A stretch of 5,897 nt of DNA. Source: Thermoplasmata archaeon (lineage in GTDB: Archaea > Thermoplasmatota > Thermoplasmata > WALJ01). Position numbers and translations under genes: made by a program. The stretch covers positions 1-5,897 of the forward strand of contig WALJ01000169.1 of assembly GCA_015522885.1 (NCBI GenBank). Reading direction: 5' to 3'. Position 1 is the first letter of the stretch. Each line of letters begins with the position of its first letter. The notes beneath the pieces are model-generated. The model saw nothing but the letters and a program-made list of their open reading frames with translations, was not told the origin of the DNA and ran no database searches. This document shows, piece after piece, positions 1 through 4,937 of the stretch.

Positions 1-855
1 ACTCCGGAAGAGGCGGTAATCGAGGCGGAAGATCTCATAGGAAAGCATCCCTCTGCCATGGCAGCCTTCGACATAGCGATTTTCGACCTTTTTTCAAGAG
101 AATATGGGATGCCGCTTTACAAATATCTCTCCGAGAAATACGGAACGAGACCGAGGGAGCGGATGCTGACGGACATAACCCTCGGAATAGAAGGTATGGA
201 AAAGACCGTTGAGGAGGCGCTCCAATACATTGATGCGGGTTTCAGAGCGCTCAAAGTCAAGATAGGGCTGGATTTTGATGAAGACATGAAACGAATAGAG
301 GCGGTGAGGGATGCTGTCGGAAGGGATGTGAAACTCTGGGCCGATGCGAATCAGGGATACTCTGTGGAACAAGGCCTAAAAGCAGCGGAAATACTAAAAG
401 AAAACGGCTATCTCTTCTTCGAGCAGCCGGTTAAATGGGATGATTTTGATGGTCTTAAAGAGCTGAGCGAAAGGGCAAAAATCCCGATATTCGCCGATGA
501 ATCCGCAAAGAACATCGAATTCGCTGAAAGAATTGCCAAAGAGCACATAGCCGGGGGCATAAACATAAAGCTCATGAAGTTCGGAGGCATTCGAAGAGCG
601 ACAAAGGTGAGGGAAATCGCAGAAAAGCACGGTCTGGACATCATGGTAGGCTGTATGGGAGAAACATCCCTGACGGTTGCCGCCGCGCTCCACTTCGCAA
701 TGGCATTTCCCGAGATAAGCTACGCTGACCTCGATTCACAGTTCCTGCTGAAAGATGACCTTGCGGAGGGAATTCTGTTCGAGGACGGATTTCTGAGTAT
801 ATATGGGAACGGGCTGGGGGTGGAAGCAAAACAGGGCGCCCTGAAAACTCTTTAG
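1..855 (+). CDS. Enolase-superfamily dipeptide epimerase, 5'-truncated
   Basis: This is the C-terminal 284 residues of an enolase-superfamily enzyme of the muconate-lactonizing type; the reading frame is already open at base 1, so the capping-domain start lies outside the window. The barrel residues are visible: the K-x-K pair (Lys codons 253 and 259), metal ligands Asp (343, in WADANQG), Glu (421, in FFEQPV) and Asp (496, in ADES), and the opposite-face lysine in NIKLMKFGG (568 or 577). Near the end YADLDS (Asp codons 727 and 733) matches the DxD motif that holds the alpha-ammonium group of the substrate in L-Ala-D/L-Glu and related dipeptide epimerases. The likely reaction is therefore Mg-dependent epimerization of a dipeptide in the cytoplasm; the exact dipeptide cannot be read from this fragment. 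It converges on the toxin gene, with 9 bp between the two stop codons. Assignment to the superfamily is secure, to dipeptide epimerase probable. Confidence 0.9.
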   Translation, partial: TPEEAVIEAEDLIGKHPSAMAAFDIAIFDLFSREYGMPLYKYLSEKYGTRPRERMLTDITLGIEGMEKTVEEALQYIDAGFRALKVKIGLDFDEDMKRIEAVRDAVGRDVKLWADANQGYSVEQGLKAAEILKENGYLFFEQPVKWDDFDGLKELSERAKIPIFADESAKNIEFAERIAKEHIAGGINIKLMKFGGIRRATKVREIAEKHGLDIMVGCMGETSLTVAAALHFAMAFPEISYADLDSQFLLKDDLAEGILFEDGFLSIYGNGLGVEAKQGALKTL

Positions 856-863
856 GGGAACCT

Positions 864-886
864 CCTATTTTCGATAGGCTGTTTTT
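864..886 (+). terminator. Possible terminator after the epimerase gene
   Basis: A 5-bp stem CCTAT/ATAGG with a 5-base loop (864-878) is followed by CTG and five T (882-886), 9 bases after the epimerase stop codon. In archaea the T-run alone can end transcription, so the hairpin may be incidental. The site overlaps the 3' end of the opposing toxin gene. Confidence 0.4.
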
Positions 887-1119
887 CTCGACAGAACATT
901 GATTACGACTATCCTTTTATTCCCTATTTCCATTATTATGCGCCATTTTCCGCTTCTTATTCTGTATTTGTTATGAAAACCGGATAACTTCCTGATGTCT
1001 AGATGGTCCAGAAAGTCCCGCAGGGCCCTGATATCCCGCTTAACTCTGTCCCTTTCCTTTTCCGGTATATTTTTCATATCCTTTGTAGCCTTCTTTTCCA
1101 TAAAAACTTCATAGCTCAT
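865..1119 (-). CDS. relE: RelE/ParE-superfamily toxin
   Basis: This 84-residue protein has the length and pattern of archaeal RelE toxins, which cut mRNA on the ribosome. An N-terminal helical half (residues 1-42, rich in Lys and Arg) leads to KLSG (44-47), the block YRIRSGKWRIIM (52-63) and the final strand with VLSRKTAYRK (75-84). The basic residues Lys44, Arg53, Arg55, Arg60 and Arg78 match the conserved positions that bind and cleave RNA in RelE. There is no signal peptide or membrane segment. The start ATG lies inside the end of the antitoxin gene (11-bp overlap), and a ribosome site GGAGGA at 1128-1133, also inside the antitoxin gene, sits 8 bases upstream. This suggests translational coupling. 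The family is clear; whether it is a ribosome-dependent RNase (RelE) or a gyrase poison (ParE) is not settled by sequence, though the basic residues favour RelE. Confidence 0.87.
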   Translation of the reverse strand: MSYEVFMEKKATKDMKNIPEKERDRVKRDIRALRDFLDHLDIRKLSGFHNKYRIRSGKWRIIMEIGNKRIVVINVLSRKTAYRK

Positions 1120-1297
1120 TCAGAGCTTCCTCCAGAGGCACCATTTCGACTTCCCCCCTGTTCTTTCTCTTCAGATAGTCTTCTATTGCCCTGAGTTCGT
1201 CCTCTTCGGGGAGCGCTTCACCTATCGCCAACAGTTTCTCTATGTTCTCAAGCTTGTAAAGCACTTCATCTAGCTTTTTTTCCACTTCGCTTGCCAT
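1109..1297 (-). CDS. Antitoxin of the RelE-type module
   Basis: A 62-residue acidic protein directly upstream of, and overlapping, the toxin gene. Residues 1-24 form a heptad-like amphipathic helix (EVEKKLDEVLYKLENIEKLL) that probably dimerizes. Residues 30-62 contain DELRAIEDYLKRKNRGEVEMVPLEEAL, which resembles the toxin-binding tail of archaeal RelB-like antitoxins (helix, then a basic K/R-G-E turn, then a PLEE segment). No separate DNA-binding domain such as a full ribbon-helix-helix or helix-turn-helix is evident, so autorepression, if it occurs, may work differently from classical RelB. The start is supported by a TATA-like box centred about 25 bp upstream, which would give a leaderless transcript. 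The role is to neutralize the toxin; the pairing rests on gene order, size and overlap more than on strong sequence identity. Confidence 0.8.
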   Translation of the reverse strand: MASEVEKKLDEVLYKLENIEKLLAIGEALPEEDELRAIEDYLKRKNRGEVEMVPLEEALNEL

Positions 1298-1316
1298 GAT
1301 ACTATTACCCGTTCCA

Positions 1317-1326
1317 TTTATTTATA
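1317..1326 (-). promoter_or_regulatory. TATA-like box of the toxin-antitoxin operon
   Basis: On the minus strand this reads TATAAATAAA. Its centre is about 25 bp before the antitoxin ATG at 1297, the normal archaeal TATA-to-start distance, which predicts a leaderless mRNA. It overlaps the left end of RNA element R1 (TATAGTC at 1323-1329), so transcription of the antitoxin and of R1 would diverge from the same few bases. Confidence 0.6.
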
Positions 1327-1571
1327 GTCTTCGGCCTGACTTTGTTAACTTATGATTTGTGCAAATGGCTTTTTATCAGGTCAGTTCGCCCTCTTCTAGG
1401 AGGAGGCTTAACGAGGAGCGGTAGCTCCGAGCTTTACTCCTGAAAAGGAGTAATAGTCGTGAGGACCCCTACGGAATTCTCTCTCACGACTACCAGTCAG
1501 AGACCTCATTAGTTTAGAAGGTTATGTCTCTGACTATAATCTTCCTTTCAAAGGAGGGGGAAACGAAGATT
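1323..1571 (+). ncRNA. Structured RNA-like element R1 (unrecognised family)
   Basis: R1 is homologous to the reverse complement of 4090-4326 (R2). Shared blocks are ACTTTGTTAACTTA (1339-1352), 32 of 34 identical bases at 1425-1458, 16 identical bases at 1488-1503, and CATTAGTTTAG (1507-1517). Hairpins in order: a, CCTC/GAGG (1390-1393/1400-1403); b, GGAGC/GCTCC with loop GGTA (1415-1428); c, an 8-bp stem 1434-1441/1446-1453 capped by GAAA, a GNRA tetraloop; d, 10 bp, 1454-1463/1483-1492; e, 10 bp, 1495-1504/1526-1535, with a 21-base loop carrying CATTAGTTTAG; f, 7 bp, 1538-1544/1565-1571. The + sense is inferred because the R1/R2 differences in stems a and c are G-U wobbles only on this strand. 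There is no long reading frame in it. I cannot place it in a known RNA family. Transcription is unproven, and the 5' end could lie nearer 1350. Confidence 0.62.
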
Positions 1572-1644
1572 TCGCTCATAGCAAGTTGTGGGACATATTA
1601 ATAAAATTATATGGAATAGACACTAATAACAGAATATAACATGG

Positions 1645-1681
1645 AAAAAAGAGAGACATAAAAGAGGCCTATAACAAAAAA
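1645..1681 (-). terminator. T-runs downstream of the 410-aa gene
   Basis: On the minus strand there are two runs of six T, at 1676-1681 and 1645-1650, lying 34 and 65 bases after the end of the 1715-2947 gene. T-runs without an obligatory hairpin are the usual intrinsic terminators in archaea. Between here and R1 (1572-1644) I see no gene or clear signal. Confidence 0.5.
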
Positions 1682-1714
1682 CTTTCGGATAAAAGGGACT
1701 TTGTGTACATTTAG

Positions 1715-2947
1715 TCATTCTTCTATTTGAAAAATTATCTTTTTAGCCCTTCCGGTATCGTCCTTCAAAACGCTCCTCTTGACCTTTATATTTCCTCTTT
1801 CTGGTAGATTTATACTCCATTCTTTTATTTTTTTCTTTTCCGTGGGTGAGAGTTCATAATTTCCGGTAATTATGTTAAGCCCTTCTCGTATATACCCTGC
1901 ATCCGAACTCGCAGGCTCCATGGATAGTTTCTTTTTTCTTATCAGGTCCATGAGAAGTTCTAGATTTCTAGAGGTGAAAGAATCTCCTTTGATTGCTGAC
2001 AATACTTCTTTAGGATATATCTGCGACTGATTTACAATCAGAGCGCTCAGGAGGAGGTTTCTGTAACCTCTTTCTTCATAAGTGGATAGCCCTCCTTGAG
2101 AATGGGCGGAGAGGTCTATCTTTTCCTCCTTATCGACCAGTTCTTCTATCAATTTCAGCCACTCATCAGGCCTCCCTCTTTTTATCAGATGCCCTATATC
2201 TATATTAACTACAGAGGATGTTTGAATCTGAACTTTAACTCCTGTTTCATGCGGCGATTCTGAAATCTCAGGCTCAGGTGCCTTTTCCAGAACAGGAACC
2301 TCAAAATGATGCTCCAGCTTACTTTCCATATCTTCATGTTTGAGTTGCAAATCAACATCCAGTATTATTTTCCCAGAAACATGGGGAATGATGAGAATCT
2401 GAGACTCTCCCGACTCTCCAGGCCTAAGGTTAAATTCACCCCCGGAAACAGTTATCTCAGCGCTCTGAGATTTTATTTCTTTCACATTAATCGACAGTTT
2501 TATAGGATTTCTATTTTTTATAGTTAGCCCGCATATGCTCCCTTCTCCTTTTACCAGTCTAGATGCTCTAATCTCCATAAGAACCCTTTCCGGGTCTATG
2601 GATACCTTTTTTTTCATTGTTTCTCTAAGATTCTTTTCAAGTGTCTTGAATCTGGAATCTCCTACAACCTTGAAAAGCATCTCCGTAAGTTTTAGAGTTT
2701 TGGAATACAGACGCCCGCGCATTATTCCTCCGGCAGGCATAGATTTTATTATCTTCGAACAAATCATTATATAACCTACCAACGATCCATCTCTGGTCAC
2801 CCTTCTGTAATCAGAATAGAATCCATTCTTTATATATTCATTATCTCTAAATATTATGTTTATATTCCTGTCTATCTCTTTCAGAATGTCGAGAATCTGT
2901 TTCTTTGAATTCTTTCCAATATTTAATCCTTTTATAAGGGATCTCAC
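1715..2947 (-). CDS. Uncharacterized 410-aa protein with probable beta-sandwich domain, GTPase operon
   Basis: I do not recognise this family. Residues 1-130 look mainly helical and basic. Residues 136-219 alternate short hydrophobic strands with turns (GLTIKNRNPIKLSINV, then EFNLRPGESGESQILIIP, then GKIILDVDLQL), the pattern of an Ig-like or CARDB-like beta-sandwich. Residues 220-236 are a Pro/Glu/Ser linker, and 250-410 are helical with a basic C-terminal end. No signal peptide or membrane segment is visible, so the protein is probably cytoplasmic, which is less usual for such sandwiches. The start is GTG: it overlaps the TGA of the upstream GTPase-like gene in the string GTGA, and GGTGA (2952-2956) lies 4 bases upstream, so translation is probably coupled and the two proteins probably work together. 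By eye the gene is more AT-rich than the epimerase. It could be an effector, scaffold or adaptor for the GTPase; nothing in it identifies a catalytic site. Confidence 0.8.
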   Translation of the reverse strand: MRSLIKGLNIGKNSKKQILDILKEIDRNINIIFRDNEYIKNGFYSDYRRVTRDGSLVGYIMICSKIIKSMPAGGIMRGRLYSKTLKLTEMLFKVVGDSRFKTLEKNLRETMKKKVSIDPERVLMEIRASRLVKGEGSICGLTIKNRNPIKLSINVKEIKSQSAEITVSGGEFNLRPGESGESQILIIPHVSGKIILDVDLQLKHEDMESKLEHHFEVPVLEKAPEPEISESPHETGVKVQIQTSSVVNIDIGHLIKRGRPDEWLKLIEELVDKEEKIDLSAHSQGGLSTYEERGYRNLLLSALIVNQSQIYPKEVLSAIKGDSFTSRNLELLMDLIRKKKLSMEPASSDAGYIREGLNIITGNYELSPTEKKKIKEWSINLPERGNIKVKRSVLKDDTGRAKKIIFQIEE

Positions 2948-3591
2948 CTGTTCACCCCCACCTTATCCGCAATCCACGAGAGCATCATATCGGGACCGTC
3001 CACCATCAGTGGTTTAGCGGGGTTGCCGTTTTCAGTATATATCTTTACGGGATAGGCAATCCACGCTCTCGCCTTTCCTTTCACTTCACCTATAAAAATC
3101 GGATAGTTCTCTTCAATCCATGCTATCGGGTCTTCGATATTCTTCTTCTCACACTTAGTTATCGCTATCATCGAAGGAGGAAAAGGCTCGCCGCTCAAAA
3201 TCTTTTCCATATTCAGTATCATGGTTCCCAAATTTCTGCCCTGCTCGGTGATTTCTTTTGTAGAATCAATTACAAAAATCAATCCGGAAGCTTTCAGAGA
3301 GAAGTACATGGAAACTCGGTCATTGACATCTTTTATCTCTTCCAGAGAAAATCGGTATGTTTTTTTGAAGAAAGACTTCTTATAGCTTATATCGAAGGCT
3401 ATGTCCCCTCCGTCATCATCGGGCCACTTACCCTGAGTTAAGGAGCTTATGGTATCCGTTATTGTCCTGGAACCCTTTTCCATATTCATACCGAAGCTTG
3501 AGTTATGAGATGCGGTGTAAGCCAGAAGGGAAAGAAGGGTTCGCTTTCCGCTGTTAGGAAGGCCGACAAGATATATCTCTTTCTTTGCCAT
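2944..3591 (-). CDS. GTPase-like P-loop protein (TRAFAC-like, degenerate motifs)
   Basis: A 215-residue single-domain protein. Residues 6-20 give strand-loop-helix IYLVG-LPNSGK-RTLL, a clear P-loop, but the residue after the lysine is Arg17 instead of Ser/Thr; Thr18 follows. LTQGKWPDDD (51-60) resembles the switch I region of stand-alone TRAFAC-type GTPases found in bacterial and archaeal conflict operons. The G3 motif DxxG is not recognisable where expected (around FSLEEIKD, 81-88). LIFVIDST (104-111) is the next core strand, and TKCE (145-148) stands where N/TKxD confers guanine specificity, with Glu for Asp. The C-terminus (PVKIY, then a loop, then MLSWIADKV) fits the end of the fold. It may bind nucleotide with altered specificity or weak hydrolysis and act as a sensor or switch. 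It is first in the operon; the ATG is supported by a TATA-like box about 27 bp upstream and a near-leaderless layout. Fold likely; nucleotide and activity uncertain. Confidence 0.8.
   Translation of the reverse strand: MAKKEIYLVGLPNSGKRTLLSLLAYTASHNSSFGMNMEKGSRTITDTISSLTQGKWPDDDGGDIAFDISYKKSFFKKTYRFSLEEIKDVNDRVSMYFSLKASGLIFVIDSTKEITEQGRNLGTMILNMEKILSGEPFPPSMIAITKCEKKNIEDPIAWIEENYPIFIGEVKGKARAWIAYPVKIYTENGNPAKPLMVDGPDMMLSWIADKVGVNR
2952..2958 (-). promoter_or_regulatory. Ribosome binding site deciding the GTG start
   Basis: On the minus strand this reads GGGGTGA, matching the archaeal anti-Shine-Dalgarno, 4 bases before the GTG at 2947. It supports the GTG over any internal start and lies inside the 3' end of the GTPase-like gene. 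The same spacing and GGTGA core precede the ATG at 4938. Confidence 0.6.
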
Positions 3592-3613
3592 CTTCAGGAT
3601 TATGAACAGGGGC

Positions 3614-3622
3614 TTTATTAAA
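3614..3622 (-). promoter_or_regulatory. TATA-like box of the GTPase operon
   Basis: On the minus strand this reads TTTAATAAA, preceded by A-rich bases, centred about 27 bp upstream of the ATG at 3591. That predicts a leaderless or nearly leaderless transcript. A second AT-rich cluster at about 3640-3680 could hold an upstream promoter, giving a longer leader. The rest of 3623-3774 shows no gene I can support. Confidence 0.5.
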
Positions 3623-3774
3623 TTTTCTCATGTTAATTTTTAATAGTTATAAATTATATTAAAATATTATATATAAGTAGAATAAGTCTCTGTGAGGCGG
3701 TGCTATTTTTAATCTTCCATCTCTAGAAGAATGAACACAATACAAAGGATATTTTTGTTTATATGGTCAATTAT

Positions 3775-3951
3775 TCAATCCTCCAGCTGTCTTCTCGTCT
3801 TTTCAAACACTTCTTTGAATTCTTCCATATCTTCGTCCATCAGTTTTCTCAGGTGTTCCGTTGGGAAACCGAATTTCTCCCATTTGTCTAATTTTTCGAT
3901 ATATTTCGTTTTTTCTTCGTCTGTTTCATATTTTATTAGTATACCCCGCAT
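3775..3951 (-). CDS. Small charged helical protein, 58 aa
   Basis: The minus-strand frame runs from ATG at 3951 to TGA at 3775 and encodes 58 residues. After MRGILIKYETDEEK the chain is strongly helical and charged, with KLDKWEKFGFPTEHLRKLMDED (21-42) and a final amphipathic helix EEFKEVFEKTRRQLED. The segment W-x-K-x-G-[FY]-x-x-x-x-L resembles short helical spacers that recur inside larger euryarchaeal proteins, so this may be a free-standing copy or a remnant of one. Wobble positions and amino-acid usage look coding, whereas the overlapping plus-strand frame is rich in Ser and Phe and looks like its shadow. An in-frame stop lies 11 codons above the ATG. A 5-bp stem CCGCA/TGCGG overlaps the start codon and might limit translation. 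A TATA-like box at 3981-3988 would leave a leader of about 8 bases. Function unknown; it lies 183 bp upstream of the GTPase-like gene on the same strand. Confidence 0.6.
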   Translation of the reverse strand: MRGILIKYETDEEKTKYIEKLDKWEKFGFPTEHLRKLMDEDMEEFKEVFEKTRRQLED

Positions 3952-3980
3952 CTTGCTGCGGTTGGGTTTTTCATTTGCAT

Positions 3981-3988
3981 ATTATAAT
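3981..3988 (-). promoter_or_regulatory. TATA-like box of the 58-aa gene
   Basis: ATTATAAT lies about 33 bp upstream of the ATG at 3951, predicting a very short leader. A second candidate, TATAAA on the minus strand at 3999-4004, lies further upstream. The box supports this gene having its own promoter, separate from R2. Confidence 0.4.
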
Positions 3989-4027
3989 CTAAAATATGTT
4001 TATATGGGCCGTCGGTGGGTTAAGCAT

Positions 4028-4042
4028 AAAAACAAATAAAAA
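4028..4042 (-). terminator. T-rich terminator between R2 and the 58-aa gene
   Basis: On the minus strand this reads TTTTTATTTGTTTTT, a strong archaeal-type T-rich stop. It lies about 50 bases beyond the 3' end of R2 in the R2 sense direction and upstream of the promoter boxes of the 58-aa gene. It therefore supports R2 being a separate short transcript rather than the leader of the next gene. Confidence 0.5.
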
Positions 4043-4089
4043 CTTGAGAGAGCATTGTTCCCTTCCCTATATATCAGTAAAAGAAACCG

Positions 4090-4326
4090 TATATTCTAGC
4101 ACCCAAAATAAGAATATATAGTCAGAGGCCCTTCCTAAACTAATGGTATCTCTGACTGGTAGTCACGAAGGAGAATTACAGAGGAATTCTCCTGACTATT
4201 ACCCCTTGTCAGGAGTAAAGCTCGGAGTTATCACTCCTTGTCTAACCCTCTAAAAGAAGGCGAGGCGAGCTAAGGAAGGACATCTACCCGGCGATATAAG
4301 TTAACAAAGTTAGGTCGGCGACTATA
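4090..4326 (-). ncRNA. Structured RNA-like element R2 (diverged copy of R1, inverted)
   Basis: The minus strand of this interval aligns with R1 along its whole length. Hairpins, by plus-strand positions: b, 4224-4228 with 4233-4237, loop GATA; c, 8 bp with loop GACA and one G-U pair; d, 4160-4198, an outer 6-bp stem plus an inner perfect 8-bp stem (4170-4177/4185-4192); e, 8 bp, 4120-4127/4150-4157, with the shared loop motif at 4135-4145; f, 8 bp, 4090-4097/4111-4118. Compared with R1, the loop-closing pair of b changes from C-G to U-A and the sixth pair of d from G-C to A-U, both compensatory. Stem f has a different sequence but still pairs. The segment between stem a and the GTTAAC block is not alignable. 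Together with R1 this fills the otherwise gene-free 3952-4420 interval. Family unknown; expression not shown. Confidence 0.62.
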
Positions 4327-4368
4327 ATTATGAGCTTTCTTCCACATCAGGAATTTGACGTAATCTCC

Positions 4369-4406
4369 AAATAGGAGTATTTTCAAAAAGTTTAAATAGG
4401 AGCATT
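4369..4406. repeat. Direct repeat around the Cas2-like gene promoter
   Basis: AAATAGGAGTATT (4369-4381) and AAATAGGAGCATT (4394-4406) match at 12 of 13 bases with a 25-bp period. The second copy begins within the TATA-like box, and both lie within 52 bp of the start codon. This is a possible operator for a regulator binding the same DNA face, though it may be chance in AT-rich DNA. Confidence 0.4.
4391..4398 (+). promoter_or_regulatory. TATA-like box of the Cas2-like operon
   Basis: TTTAAATA, preceded by the purine-rich AAAAAG that fits a TFB recognition element, is centred about 26 bp before the ATG at 4421. It predicts a leaderless mRNA and fixes that start. Confidence 0.65.
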
Positions 4407-4420
4407 GTTTATCTGGGAAT

Positions 4421-4933
4421 ATGTACCTAATAATAGTAGGCTATGACGATGACGCAGAGAGGAAGAAAATAGAGTATCTGATAGCCAAATACGGGGTCAG
4501 AAGGATAAAGGACGTGGTCATCGAAGTGGATGATTCCGCATTTGACCCATTTACGAAGGAACTCTTCGGAAAGATACCGGAAGAAAAGATAAAGCTGTAT
4601 ACCGTATCGGAAAAGAAGATAAAAGTTGAAAGTATAAAAGAAGAGATAAGAGAGACTTTCTATGCAGACACAGAAACCGTGAGGCAGTTCATCAACTATC
4701 TCATAGTTCGGAAAAGAGGCAATTACAGGGGAAGGCTCGGCGGATTCGAGAGGTATAGAATACATACAAAGAAAGGTCTGGCCGATATATCTCTTAAATA
4801 CACTTCGGACGGTGAAAAAACGGATGTCTGGCTCATAGTAGAAGGGCGATCCGAAGGTGTCAAAACGATTAAAGAAGGAATGAAAAAAGAGTTTGAAAGC
4901 TATAAAGAAAGCCTTAAAAAGGAAAGAAGGTGA
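4421..4933 (+). CDS. Protein with Cas2/VapD-like ferredoxin-fold N-terminus, 170 aa
   Basis: Residues 1-67 follow the Cas2 pattern: strand MYLIIVGYD with an Asp (9) at the end of the first strand, a charged turn DDAERKK, helix IEYLIAKYG, strand VRRIKDVVIEV, a helical stretch DPFTKELFGKIP, then EKIKLYTVSEKKI like the third Cas2 strand. Residues 75-170 are an extra domain not found in Cas2: a helix (TVRQFINYLIVRK), a beta-rich part (YRIHTKKGLADISLKY, KTDVWLIVEG) and a long C-terminal helix ending in basic residues; I do not recognise it. Cas2 itself is usually about 90 residues, and no cas1 or CRISPR array is in the window, so a role in CRISPR adaptation is not supported. A nucleic-acid-binding or nuclease role is only inference from the fold. 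The ATG is fixed by a leaderless promoter. The next gene starts 4 bp after the stop, so the two are co-transcribed. Confidence 0.75.
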   Translation: MYLIIVGYDDDAERKKIEYLIAKYGVRRIKDVVIEVDDSAFDPFTKELFGKIPEEKIKLYTVSEKKIKVESIKEEIRETFYADTETVRQFINYLIVRKRGNYRGRLGGFERYRIHTKKGLADISLKYTSDGEKTDVWLIVEGRSEGVKTIKEGMKKEFESYKESLKKERR

Positions 4934-4937
4934 AAAA

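Noticed and set aside
1390..1535. tRNA, rRNA, RNase P or SRP RNA in the structured element
   Set aside because: No tRNA cloverleaf or TTCGA-type arm and none of the conserved cores I know for the other RNAs are visible.
1323..1571. CRISPR array or Cas-associated repeats in the gaps
   Set aside because: There are no regularly spaced identical repeats; the hairpins differ from each other and the two elements match only as whole units.
2306..2774. Plus-strand frames opposite the 410-aa gene
   Set aside because: They lie entirely inside the minus-strand gene, lack ribosome sites and have Phe/Ser/Ile-rich products typical of shadows.
3678..3700. AGTCTCTG near 3686 as a third fragment of the R element
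   Set aside because: Only a few bases resemble stem e and no other shared block is nearby, so chance is sufficient.
3731..4039. Plus-strand frame of 102 codons
   Set aside because: Mostly antisense to the 58-aa gene; product is Ser/Phe-rich, there is no ribosome site, and it ends in the T-rich terminator region.
1323..4326. Composite transposon or insertion sequence with R1 and R2 as ends
   Set aside because: No transposase or recombinase lies between them, the copies are well diverged, and compensatory stem changes fit RNA selection better. The idea is kept only as an alternative.
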